Origin: Solen grandis
Taxonomy: Eukaryota > Mollusca > Bivalvia > Adapedonta > Solenidae
Length of the DNA stretch: 64,000 bases
Direction: 5' to 3'
Assembly: GCA_021229015.1 (NCBI GenBank)
Contig: CM037783.1
Location: 29,919,401 to 29,983,400 of the forward strand
Shown here piece after piece: positions 9,578 to 17,921 of this stretch (position 1 is the stretch's first letter; each line of letters opens with the position of its first letter). The translations under genes were made by a program, and so were the position numbers. Below the pieces are notes generated by a model. The model was not told where the DNA came from, ran no database searches, and saw nothing but the letters and a program-made list of their open reading frames with translations.

Positions 9578-10819
9578 ATGTCGGCTTACGGAGAAAAACT
9601 AAACCCATACAGAAGAATAAGAGAACCTAGAGGTATTAAAGGTATTCGTCAAAGTGTTGTAATAAGCAATAATCCTTCAACTATTGATCAAAATCAACAA
9701 TTGTTAGTAAGATTTCCTAATCTAAGTGGTAATGATGTTATTGTTCCTGGAACAACAAGATTAGCATTTGAAATTGAAATCAAAAGTGATAGTGATGCAA
9801 ATGCAACAATATATCCAAACATAGGAAGATCAATAATAAATGAAGTTATGACAATTGATGATAGTGATATATTTCATTGTTATATCGATTTATGGAAGTC
9901 TCCTACAGAACGTGAAAATATGGCATACCAAGGAATTGGTAAAATAAACATGTTAAGACATAGAGTTGGATCTGGTAATGCTTCTTCAGATAAACAAGAT
10001 GAAGCTATTGCAAAAGCTTATAAAAATAGATTTTGTATTCCTCTAGATTTTGAATTATTAGAATCACATATGCCTTTTTATCAAGCTGGTCTAGGAGATA
10101 GACTTGAATATGAACTTACATTCAATGATTATAATAAAGTAGTTAAATCTACTGACAAAAATGCTTCTTACGTTATTAAGAATATTTGTTTAGAATTTGA
10201 AAGTGTTTCTGATGTTGAATTAGCTAGAATAATTAGAAATAGATTTAGTGTTAAGATGGTTATTTTATATGATAGAATACTTAGACATAGGAAAATAACA
10301 AAAAACAAATCTGATACACTTTGGAATATTAATCTAAATGTTCCAGCTAGAAGTATGAAAGGTATTCTAATGTTATTTGAAGATCCGGATAGAACATCAA
10401 CAGAACATTATTTTAATCCTGAAATAACAAAAGTAGAAATAACAATAGAAGGAGTACCAAATCAACTATACAGTCAAGGAATGAGAGCTTATCAACAGTG
10501 GGATGAGATAAATAAATTCTTTGCTTTGAATTCAAAAGAGGATAAAGAAATTAGTAAAATGATAAAAAAATTAAATTTTACCTATACAACATTAGAAAAA
10601 TATCTAACAACCAATTATGCATTATGGTTAGATTTACGTTCAACGGATGATAACTCTCTACATGGTTCAGGGAGAAGAATTGAAAATGCATCAGAAGGTA
10701 TAACTATACAAATAACAAAAAACGCAGGATCGGATGAGCCAATAAATGTTTATCTATTTGTTATACAAGATGCACAAATTAATTTTGATGAGGGTAGATT
10801 TAAAGGAATTGTGTATTAG
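9578..10819 (+). CDS. Major capsid protein candidate (double jelly-roll type)
   Basis: 413 residues, intact, starting MSAYGEKLNPYRRIREPRG. An N-terminal arm is followed by a first beta-rich half (LVRFPNLSGNDVIVPGTTRL … FEIEIKS), a central region (MPFYQAGLGDRLEYELTFND) and a second beta-rich half. It ends DEPINVYLFVIQDAQINFDE, the type of C-terminal strand found in Polinton capsid proteins. It is shorter than many Polinton major capsid proteins, so assignment rests on fold-like pattern, on being the longest structural frame, and on position just before the packaging ATPase. Structure prediction should show two stacked jelly rolls with a pseudo-hexagonal trimer interface. Without that, another abundant virion protein remains possible. 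Confidence 0.6.
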   Translation: MSAYGEKLNPYRRIREPRGIKGIRQSVVISNNPSTIDQNQQLLVRFPNLSGNDVIVPGTTRLAFEIEIKSDSDANATIYPNIGRSIINEVMTIDDSDIFHCYIDLWKSPTERENMAYQGIGKINMLRHRVGSGNASSDKQDEAIAKAYKNRFCIPLDFELLESHMPFYQAGLGDRLEYELTFNDYNKVVKSTDKNASYVIKNICLEFESVSDVELARIIRNRFSVKMVILYDRILRHRKITKNKSDTLWNINLNVPARSMKGILMLFEDPDRTSTEHYFNPEITKVEITIEGVPNQLYSQGMRAYQQWDEINKFFALNSKEDKEISKMIKKLNFTYTTLEKYLTTNYALWLDLRSTDDNSLHGSGRRIENASEGITIQITKNAGSDEPINVYLFVIQDAQINFDEGRFKGIVY

Positions 10820-10890
10820 TGGAACTTTGTTCCATAGTGTTTCACAGTGCTCCGCAGCTGGACTTTGTCCATAGTGTTTCATAGTGAAGT
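10819..10890. repeat. Hairpin-element cluster, intergenic
   Basis: GGAAC-TTT-GTTCC (10821-10833) and TGGAC-TTT-GTCCA (10859-10871) joined by the linker ATAGTGTTTCACAGTG. It starts right after the capsid gene's stop codon. Confidence 0.85.
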
Positions 10891-10895
10891 ATATA

Positions 10896-11045
10896 AATTA
10901 CTAAATAATTACTAAGTATTACTAAATAATTACTATATATGCCTTAAATAATTACTAAATAATTACTAAATAATTACTAAATAATTACTATATATACCTT
11001 AAATAATTATTAAATAATTACTAAGTATTACTAAATAATAAATTA
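10896..11045. repeat. AT-rich tandem repeat (TAAATAATTAC units)
   Basis: About a dozen imperfect 11-bp units (CTAAATAATTA) with TATATACC interruptions fill the gap between capsid and ATPase genes. Function is unknown. It could hold the ATPase promoter or an origin-like AT-rich tract. Confidence 0.85.
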
Positions 11046-11050
11046 GAAAA

Positions 11051-11613
11051 ATGGAACTACCTAAATATCCACACTGTGCAATTATTTGTGGACAAACAGG
11101 ATGTGGAAAAACAGAATTTGTTTTAGATCTTTTAGAAAAAGAATATAGGGGTGTATTTAAATATATTATTATACTATGTCCAACTATTCAATGGAATAAA
11201 ACATATAAAAATAGAGAATGGATCTCTGATGTTAAAAACCCTAAAACTAAAAATTTAATAATTGTTAATCCTATTAGTAATGGAGAAGAAAAACTACAAG
11301 AACTATTAAGAATATTTTTTAATAAATATGCAGGATATCCTACTCTATATATTATAGATGATTGTAGTGCAACTAAACAATTAACAAAGAAAAGAGATAT
11401 GTTATCAGAGTTAGCTTTTTCAGGTAGACATGCTGAACAAAGTGTATGGGTTATATCACAAAGATACAATTCAGTTTTAAAAGATTTAAGGGAACAAACA
11501 AAATGGTTATGTATTTTTTATACAAAAGATAGGGATAGTTAAAAAATGATGTTATCCCTACATTAGAAGAAAGAGAAAGAATTAAAGAAGAATTGAAAAA
11601 AAAAGAAACATAG
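11051..11613 (+). pseudogene. DNA-packaging ATPase (FtsK/HerA type), frame broken near the end
   Basis: The open frame 11051-11542 (163 residues) begins MELPKYPHCAIICGQTGCGK: GQTGCGKT is the Walker A motif. LYIIDDCSA is Walker B with two Asp. SGRHAEQSVWVISQRY matches the conserved downstream (sensor/arginine-type) motif of viral packaging ATPases. The family pumps the genome into preformed capsids. After DRDS a one-base loss in an A-rich run (11540-11547) gives a stop. The next frame continues NDVIPTLEERERIKEELKKKET to TAG at 11613, so nearly the whole protein is readable. It sits directly downstream of the capsid gene and the AT repeat. The core is intact; whether the lost tail matters is unknown. 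Confidence 0.85.
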
Positions 11614-11651
11614 TAAATTAATTTTAAAAACTGATCAACCTACAAATTATT

Positions 11652-12386
11652 TTGTCTGCGGATAAAATCCGTATTAAAATGGAGATTTTATCTATAAGCT
11701 GGACTTTGTCCATATTAAATTTTTTTACTAATATATGTACTTTAAGTTTAATAGGTTATCTCACTTATAATTATAGAAAATTAACTTTAAACATAAAAAA
11801 AATCTATTTTAAATTTTATAAAATGAATGCTGAAGAAATACTAGAAACACCAAATCCACAGAATAATGCTACGGAACGTATACATAATGACAATGAAAAA
11901 AGAGAAAGACTTTTAGCTCTTGTCTCTGGAGGAATGAGTAAACAATATTTAGGAAAAGAAATCTCAATTTTAGATATTGAAAAATTACCAGATGAAGAAA
12001 TTGATAAATTATATATTCGATATGAAGCTAAATTAGGAGCAAGTATGACAAAAACTTTAGGGAATTCTTTTATTAATTTATATGTTATGGGAGTGTCTAA
12101 ATATTTTAAAGTTAAAAATCAACCTAAATTAATAGAAGATTTAAATGAAGATCCTTTTTTAAATAATGCTTTAAATTCTTTATGTTGTGAATTGTATTAT
12201 AAATATGGAATGTTTCTTGCTCCTTTTACAACAGTATTAACAACAATAGAAAATATTGATTTTGAGCAAAGTCCAGACTTTGTCCATAGTCCAGTTGTGG
12301 AAAAGGAAGAACAACCTTATGGAACAGCTGTAAAACATGTTAGTGAAAATCAACAACCAGAACTTTGTACCATTAAAAATGAGTGA
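11652..12386 (+). CDS. Conserved Polinton protein of unknown function
   Basis: 244 codons if the first ATG-equivalent is used. The true start is more likely 11679 (MEILSISW…) or 11823 (MNAEEILETPN), because the first ~9 codons are made of hairpin repeat. Between 11715 and 11815 there is a hydrophobic stretch (FTNICTLSLIGYLTYNY), so starting at 11679 would give a signal-anchor. The main part is helical and soluble (KRERLLALVSGGMSKQYLG; EAKLGASMTKTLGNSFINLY). I recall similar proteins in Polintons but cannot assign a function. The C-terminal tail (from ~12260) is again derived from decayed hairpin repeats. Its last bases overlap the start of the next gene by 8 bp (ATG 12379), suggesting co-expression. 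Confidence 0.6.
   Translation: MSADKIRIKMEILSISWTLSILNFFTNICTLSLIGYLTYNYRKLTLNIKKIYFKFYKMNAEEILETPNPQNNATERIHNDNEKRERLLALVSGGMSKQYLGKEISILDIEKLPDEEIDKLYIRYEAKLGASMTKTLGNSFINLYVMGVSKYFKVKNQPKLIEDLNEDPFLNNALNSLCCELYYKYGMFLAPFTTVLTTIENIDFEQSPDFVHSPVVEKEEQPYGTAVKHVSENQQPELCTIKNE
11655..11715. repeat. Hairpin-element cluster
   Basis: CGGAT-AAA-ATCCG (11659-11671) and TGGAC-TTT-GTCCA (11700-11712), with a weaker AGAT-TTT-ATCT between them. It lies upstream of, or in, the apparent N-terminal extension of the next gene. Confidence 0.8.
12266..12375. repeat. Decayed hairpin elements in a gene tail
   Basis: AGAC-TTT-GTCC near 12276 and GAAC-TTT-GTAC near 12361 are one mismatch away from the perfect stems seen elsewhere. 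They supply the last ~40 codons of 11652-12386. Confidence 0.6.
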
Positions 12387-12861
12387 AGTACAAAATCCAG
12401 ATCCTGTTAAAAAAAGTAAAAACCCAAAAAGAGTTGAAGCAGGTAAAAGAATTGCAGAAGCAAAAAAAATAAAAGCTGAATTAAAAAGAAAAGAAATGGA
12501 AGAAATGAAGAAAGAAAACATTCAATTAAAATCTATTACGGACGAAGTCCGGCTGCCACAGCCAGACCGTAGCATTACAAAAGAGGACGGACAAAGTCCG
12601 GCTACGGAACGGTTGTATAACACTGTTAAACACAATGATGAAGTTAAAGAAGTTCAACATAGTGTTCCGCAATGCTCCGCAGCTGGACAAAGTCCACAAC
12701 CAGATTTCATCCATGTAAATATATACAAAAATTATATACCTTTATGTCTAATTGGAGTTGTTGGATTGGGATTATATATGTATAATTCTAAACAAGTAAA
12801 CCCCATGCAGAAAGAAATTAAACCACAAGAAAAAGTTGAATATGACCCATTTAATCTTTAA
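12379..12861 (+). CDS. Basic coiled-coil protein with C-terminal transmembrane segment
   Basis: 160 residues from the ATG at 12379 (MSEVQNPDPVKK). The N-terminal ~45 residues are Lys/Glu rich and helical (NPKRVEAGKRIAEAKKIKAE) and could bind DNA or form a coiled coil. Residues ~50-110 are a disordered linker made largely of hairpin-repeat sequence (TDEVRL; EDGQSPATER; AAGQSPQPD). Residues ~115-135 are a transmembrane helix (YIPLCLIGVVGLGLYMY), followed by a short polar tail ending DPFNL. The order basic helix, linker, membrane segment recurs in small Polinton proteins; a role at the virion core or membrane is inferred only. The frame is intact. Confidence 0.65.
   Translation: MSEVQNPDPVKKSKNPKRVEAGKRIAEAKKIKAELKRKEMEEMKKENIQLKSITDEVRLPQPDRSITKEDGQSPATERLYNTVKHNDEVKEVQHSVPQCSAAGQSPQPDFIHVNIYKNYIPLCLIGVVGLGLYMYNSKQVNPMQKEIKPQEKVEYDPFNL
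12539..12710. repeat. Hairpin-element cluster inside a coding region
   Basis: CGGAC-GAA-GTCCG (12539-12551), CGGAC-AAA-GTCCG (12588-12600) and TGGAC-AAA-GTCCA (12684-12696), plus a one-mismatch AGAT-TTC-ATCC near 12703. All are within the linker of 12379-12861 and keep its frame. Confidence 0.85.
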
Positions 12862-12955
12862 TGCTACGCAGCTGGACTTTGTCCATAGCCGTTCCGTAGC
12901 TGGACTTCGTCCGTAGTGTTTCACAGTGTTTTACAGCTGAACAAAGTTCACAAAT
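12862..12955. repeat. Hairpin-element cluster, intergenic
   Basis: Three hairpins in a row: TGGAC-TTT-GTCCA (12873-12885), GGAC-TTC-GTCC (12902-12912) and TGAAC-AAA-GTTCA (12938-12950). They are joined by GCTACGCAGC-like and GTGTTTCACAGTG linkers. This is the densest cluster and fills the whole space between two genes. Confidence 0.9.
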
Positions 12956-12969
12956 TTGTTTTCTAAAAA

Positions 12970-13197
12970 ATGGCGGATGAAAAACAAATTGTTAATACAG
13001 CTTATCATGGAGTATTGATTTCTGCTTTTACAGTGGGTTATTCAGAATTAATTAGAAAACTTTTTAGAACAAATACAACCAAACTACAAATGGATTTTAA
13101 AGATATTTCAATGTTAACTCTTGATATTATATTATCTATTTATACAAAAGAATTCTTAGTTAAGCAAGGTATTATTTCTGATAATATTATGAAGTAA
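12970..13197 (+). CDS. Small Polinton membrane-associated protein
   Basis: 75 residues, intact, starting MADEKQIVNTAYHG. It alternates short hydrophobic helices (VLISAFTVGYSELI; ISMLTLDIILSIYT) with basic residues. The size and the start resemble short conserved Polinton proteins of unknown role. It lies between two hairpin clusters, in the same direction as the capsid operon-like block. Confidence 0.6.
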   Translation: MADEKQIVNTAYHGVLISAFTVGYSELIRKLFRTNTTKLQMDFKDISMLTLDIILSIYTKEFLVKQGIISDNIMK

Positions 13198-13202
13198 TGT
13201 TT

Positions 13203-13282
13203 CAATGGAACAAAGTTCCAGCTGTGAAACACCACAGCCAGACTTTGTCCGTAATGCTACGCAGCTGGATTTAATCCATATT
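13203..13282. repeat. Hairpin-element cluster, intergenic
   Basis: TGGAAC-AAA-GTTCCA (13206-13220), GCTGTG…CACAGC (13219-13238), a one-mismatch AGAC-TTT-GTCC and TGGAT-TTA-ATCCA (13266-13278). It extends the downstream frame in front of its likely ATG. Confidence 0.85.
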
Positions 13283-13285
13283 AAA

Positions 13286-13713
13286 ATGGCAAGTGCAATA
13301 GCGATGATGATTGGTGGAGCGGCATTGAATGCTGCTGCATTTGGAGGTGGTAATTATTTATTTTCTCTTATTGATAAGAATAAAAGTAATGAAGAGAAAA
13401 AAAGACATGATAAAGCAATGGAAGAATATCAAGCTTCACATAATAAATGGAGTGAAGAAAGAACACAAAGATTAGATTTTTTAAATGAACAAACGAAAAA
13501 GGAAGATCATGCTGTAAAAACCTTTGAAGATGTTGATGAAGCAATGAAAGAATATTACTATATCACAGGTAAACAATTAGAACCTTTACCTAAAGAACCT
13601 ACATTAAGTGATTTTTATACTCCTTCTGAAGATCAAAAAATAAAGAGATTGTATTTATTATTGGTGGAATGACATTAACTGGATTTGTTGCATGGAAGCT
13701 ATATAAATGGTAA
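13286..13713 (+). pseudogene. Polinton helical protein with N- and C-terminal hydrophobic segments, frameshift near end
   Basis: The likely start is ATG 13286 (MASAIAMMIGGAALNAAAFGG). The upstream open frame to 13205 is hairpin repeat. An Ala/Gly-rich hydrophobic N-terminus is followed by a long charged helix (KKRHDKAMEEYQASHNKWSEE … FEDVDEAMKEYYY). The frame ends at 13672, but an indel near 13640-13648 (A-rich) separates it from a continuing frame that ends in a second membrane segment (FIIGGMTLTGFVAWKLYKW) at 13713. It overlaps the convergent polymerase gene by 15 bp. The pattern of two membrane ends and a helical middle suggests an internal membrane or scaffold protein. No family function is known to me. 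Confidence 0.55.
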
Positions 13714-13934
13714 AGTATCTATTCCATTGTCACATATATATCTTTTATCATCAAATGGAGACATACTTATTTTATTTACTTCATTAATATACATTTCATG
13801 TTTATCAGAATTTAATGTATACATCTTATTTATTTGTTGTGTTTCATTAAATAAACAATTTTTATAATCATCAAACTTTATATCTTTAGTTATTGTTGTT
13901 TTACCTATTCCTTTTAATTTCTTTATTTCCTGTA

Positions 13935-13965
13935 GTGCTACGCAGCCGGACGAAGTCCGTAAAGC
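13935..13965. repeat. Hairpin element inside the polymerase gene
   Basis: CGGAC-GAA-GTCCG (13947-13959) with flank GCTACGCAGC. It adds about ten residues in frame between two conserved polymerase blocks, a clear case of in-frame insertion in an essential enzyme. Confidence 0.85.
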
Positions 13966-16087
13966 TTCAGTTAAAGTAAAAGAATAAGCTTTACTTCTTA
14001 AGAAAACTATCTCATACATAGGGTTTCCATTTAGTTCATCTTTAAATTTTCCAATTACTTTTTTATTTTTTTGTGAATGAAGTGGGTGATCTTTAGGATA
14101 ATCAGATGTATCTAAATATTCATCTTTTATTTTTTCTAAATCTTTATAAACATCTTTTGTTGTTATTGATAAGAAGATACTATCCGTATCTGAAGCAACT
14201 AGTTCATTCTTTTCCCATAGTTTATTAACAACATTATAATAAAATTGATACATTAATAATTTAGAATAATCTAAAATTGCTTGTCCTAAATAAATAGGTT
14301 TATTAAATGTAACAGAAGTAACATTATTTACAATTGCAACAAGATTATCATTGAATATAACTGAATCTTTAAAATTAGGTTTATTTATATATTTTCTTAC
14401 TTCTTCTCTATTGGTAAGTAGATTAATCTCATTTCTTCCTCTTATATTTTCTAAAGTCTTTCCATAGAAAGAATTATTCATTAATTTCCAAAGATCCTTT
14501 TCAAAGTTATATTTTTACTTATTTAATTTTATATATTCTTTTAAAATTGAATGATGTATAATATATTTTTTTCTTTTAAAGTAAGAAATAATTTTTCTTC
14601 TTTCCTAAGGTTTATCTCCTAATAAATTTAATTGATAATTAGATAATTGTTCTTTATTTATTTTCATCTTTTCAGGTGCTAAAGGATATTTATTTGTTTT
14701 CTTTTTACATTCATCTGTATACTCTAAATCACATTCTACTATACAACCTCTACCTTTTGGAATATTTTTGTAATAATTAGGATTTTCTTCCCATTTAAAA
14801 TCTTTGGTTGGAAGAGGTTGAGACATTGCCCATCCATAAAGATTATTCGCATCTAAATATAATAAATATTTTTCTTCAAAAAACTTATTTAAATCTCCAC
14901 CATTCTTTAATATTTCTAACGCTTCTTCTTCTTCATAATCATCTGCTATTCGAATATCACCATCAACATAATTAGGAGTATATTTATTATAAGCTTTTAC
15001 ATGTCTAGGACCTAATACTCCTGAAAATCCTCCTCTTATTCCTTTCTCAAACATTTGTAGCATATCTATATCAGTTAATAATTCTAACTCTACTCCAGTA
15101 TATTTTAGTCCACATTGCCATGTTAATCCTGGAGCAGAATAACAATAACAAGGATCTATATTATGATGTTTTAAGAAAAAACTTCTAAATTTTTCAAACG
15201 CATCTGCTAAAATAAGAACATCTGTCTTTAAATATAATTCATGATAATCTTTTAAAGATTTACATTTATAAAAAATTTTTTTTTAGATTAATATTTTAAT
15301 CTGGTAATTGTGTTTCATTTAATTTTTCTATGGAATCTACATATTCATATGGATATTTAAGTCTTTAATTTCATTTTCTAAAATAGGAAATTCATCTATT
15401 GATTTAGCTATATCTGATAACCCTTTAAATCTAAATAATATTCTTCTGAACTTTTTGAAAGAAGTTTTACTTTATTATAATTATCTTCATATTTCATAAG
15501 TTCTTCAATTAGAAAATGGAAATCATAATTAGAACCATTATGAAAAAATACAGGTATTAACTTTGTTACTTTACCTTCTTTAGTATTACATGATTGACAT
15601 GCTGCTCCTCTATATTTCCCAGAAAGATGATTATGTTCTCTTACTTTATCACTTTGTTTTTCAAAACCTTTTTCACAAATATAACATTCAGTTGCTTCTT
15701 GAAATTCATCTTCTTCATACTTATTTAATATTGGTTTTTTCTGTTCATTAAGATAGATCTTATAATTTATTTCTTTAAATATCTTTATTACTTTTTTTCT
15801 ATTGCATCATTTCCAACATATGAAAAGTATTGTGATTTATATATATTTGGATAAATTTTTTGTAATTTTAAATTTAAAATATTTTTTTTGTTAGCATTAT
15901 AGATTTACAATGTTCATTATCATAACATATTTCTTTATGATTAATTAATGTTATTTCTCTTTGAAATCCTTGTAAACAATTTCTACATGTAAATGATTTA
16001 TGTTTATTCTTATCATACTTGAAACTATCTAAATTTTTAATTAAACAATAATGGGTATTTTCATTACTTTCAATATAAGAGAAACTA

Positions 16088-16160
16088 CACGGAACGGTTG
16101 CTCTGCACTATTTTCATTTCTATGGAACTTTGTTCCAGCTGTGAAACACTGTTTGAAACA
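16088..16160. repeat. Hairpin element inside the polymerase gene
   Basis: TGGAAC-TTT-GTTCCA (16123-16137) with linkers CGGAACGGTTGCTCTGCAC and GCTGTGAAACACTG. The frame of the polymerase N-terminal block ends inside it (stop at 16085-16087), so this insertion, or later change in it, broke the gene. Confidence 0.85.
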
Positions 16161-16836
16161 TAAACTGGATATAAAGATTGTTTATTAGATTGATCTTCTA
16201 ATGCAAAAACATTTATAGATATATTATTTTGTCTCTCTACTTTTGAAATATCTTTTATTTTAACTGGATATTCAATCCCATCCATATTAAGTTTATTTTC
16301 ATATGGTTTATATTTTGTCACTCTTTCTTTGTTATCATCTGCAGGGAATAACTTTGATAGTATTGCCCAGAGAAAACATTTGTTATCATTTTTATTTTTA
16401 ACATTAATAATATTATTTGATTTAAATTGAAGAGGTATATAAGATGAAGCTTTCTGATAATCATATTTATATTGTTTTACTTCTACACTTTTAATATTTC
16501 TAAAAACAAAACCAGATCCTCTTTCTTGAAATTTATCTACCCAAGCTTCAAATTTATCTCTCAAACTATTATAGAATTCTTTTATATTATTTTGTGTTTG
16601 AATAACTTGAACAGGATGAGAGTAATGACTTTCTATTATATCAGTAACTAAAGGGGTTAAAAATTCACTTGTTATTATTATTTTTATTTTTAAAGGAAAG
16701 TTACTAATAACTATTCTTTTTCTTAATAACTTAATATATTTAATTATATTTTCTTCATCTATATCATCAATAATAGTTTCACTAATAAGATCTTTAAAAT
16801 TTCTTGGTCTCATTTTAAAAGAAATAAATTTTAATT

Positions 16837-17022
16837 TCACTGTGTTCCACAGTCATAGGATTTTTTTTTTTTTTTTTTTTTTTGTTTTGATAATTTTTTT
16901 TGATTAGGCTTAAGACATTGTTTACATGCAGATTTAATACCAAATCTTCTTCCTGTTTGTTTGTAATATTCACTTAGTAGTTTATATTCTTTACATTTTG
17001 TACAAACTTTTCGATCTGCCAT
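16837..17022 (-). CDS. Small zinc-ribbon protein (CxxC…CxxC)
   Basis: 61 residues. The two Cys pairs (VCTKCKEYK … SACKQC) with a YYKQTG spacer form a compact treble-clef-like zinc site, as in the short Cys4 proteins coded next to Polinton polymerases. The tail is a poly-Lys run from a long T tract (16861-16883) that is prone to slippage, so the exact end is uncertain. Its last codons overlap the polymerase ATG by 4 bp, so both are probably on one minus-strand transcript. A nucleic-acid-binding role is likely. Confidence 0.6.
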   Translation of the reverse strand: MADRKVCTKCKEYKLLSEYYKQTGRRFGIKSACKQCLKPNQKKLSKQKKKKKKKSYDCGTQ

Positions 17023-17054
17023 TTTTTAAGAAAACAATTTTAAGCTATTTAAAA

Positions 17055-17921
17055 ATGGATCACCCAAAAATATATTGTTTACGTTGTAAAAAAAATACTG
17101 AAAATAATTCAGTAGAACAAGTAACAACAACCAATAATAGACAAATGTTAAAAGGTAAATGTTCTGAGTGTGGATCTAAGAAAAATAGATTTATAGGAAC
17201 AAAAGGGGATAAATTAGCAGATGAATTACATCATAGAGTTATAAAGAAATTTCCTAAAAGACGTGTTTTTGTTGATTCAATAGATAAAATATGGGCTGTT
17301 GATTTAGTAGATATGCAACAATATTCAAAACAAAATAAAAAATTTTTTTTAAAAAAACATTATTTGAAGAAAGAAAACCAATTTTTATTTGGTCAGATAA
17401 AGGATCTGAATTTTATAATCGACAAGTAAAAGAATTGTTAAAAGATAATAACATAAAGTTATATTCAACAGAGAATGAAGAAAAATCTAGTGTAGTAGAA
17501 CGTTGGATAGGAACTATGAAACAACATATGTTTTAAATATTTTACTGCTCATGAAACTACTAAATATTATGATGTATTAGATCAATTAGTTAAAGATTAT
17601 AATAATACAATTCATTCTTCAATTAAAATGACACCTGTTGAAGCAAGTAAATCAGAAAATACATTAACAGTGTATGAAAATTTATATCCAGAAGAAGAAA
17701 AGAAAATTAAGAAACCTAAATTCAAAGTTGGAGATAGAGTAAGAATAACAAAAAAGAAAGGTAAATTTGAAAAGGGTTATACTACTCGTTGGACTAGAGA
17801 AATATTTGTAATTGAACAAGTTTTAAATACAAATCCTGTTACTTATAAAATAAAAGATTTAAAAGATGAAGACATTATAGGTAGTTTTTATGAACAAGAA
17901 TTACAGATAACTGAGTTCTAG
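17055..17921 (+). pseudogene. Polinton integrase (DDE, retroviral type), internally deleted and frameshifted
   Basis: Starts MDHPKIYCLRCKKNTEN. The N-terminus is a Cys4 zinc ribbon (YCLRCKK … KCSECGSKK), followed by the helical segment (DELHHRVIKKFPKRRV) and the DDE core. First Asp is in WAVDLVDM (~17301), second in WSDKGSEFYN (~17394), Glu in STENEEKSSVVERW. The first two acidic residues are only about 31 codons apart, against roughly 55-65 in the family, and the junction is a T/A homopolymer, so part of the core is lost. The frame changes there and again after KQHMF (17533). The C-terminal SH3/chromo-like part is intact (FKVGDRVRITKK…GYTTRWTREIFVIEQV). It is divergent from the zinc-ribbon gene and ends exactly at the right inverted repeat. 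Normally it inserts the linear element and makes the 6-bp duplication. Confidence 0.88.

Larger units (their letters stand above)
13699..16840 (-). pseudogene. DNA polymerase family B, protein-primed type, broken
   Basis: Replicates the element. Readable blocks from 5' to 3': the N-terminal region (16840-16085; GSGFVFRNIKSVEV, SSYIPL, NDNKCFLWAIL), a Cys/His cluster (CLIKNLD…TCRNC…CYDNEHC, ~15900-16080), an exonuclease-domain motif FHNGSNYDFHFLIEEL (~15495-15545), DYHELYLKTDVLILAD (~15200-15250), palm motif A YLDANNLYGWAM (14830-14865), motif B NNSFYGKTLEN (14450-14480), motif C SDTDSIF (~14180-14200) and the C-terminal end PFDDKRY. Breaks: frame changes near 16090, in 15300-15900 and near 15290, plus in-frame stops at 14605 and in 14482-14604. 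Two hairpin elements lie within it (13947-13959, 16123-16137), the first in frame. The catalytic Asp residues are still visible, but the gene cannot give one product. Confidence 0.9.

Noticed and set aside
11051..11542. ABC-type or other cellular ATPase
   Set aside because: Walker motifs with the short size, position after a capsid gene and location inside a Polinton favour the viral packaging ATPase.
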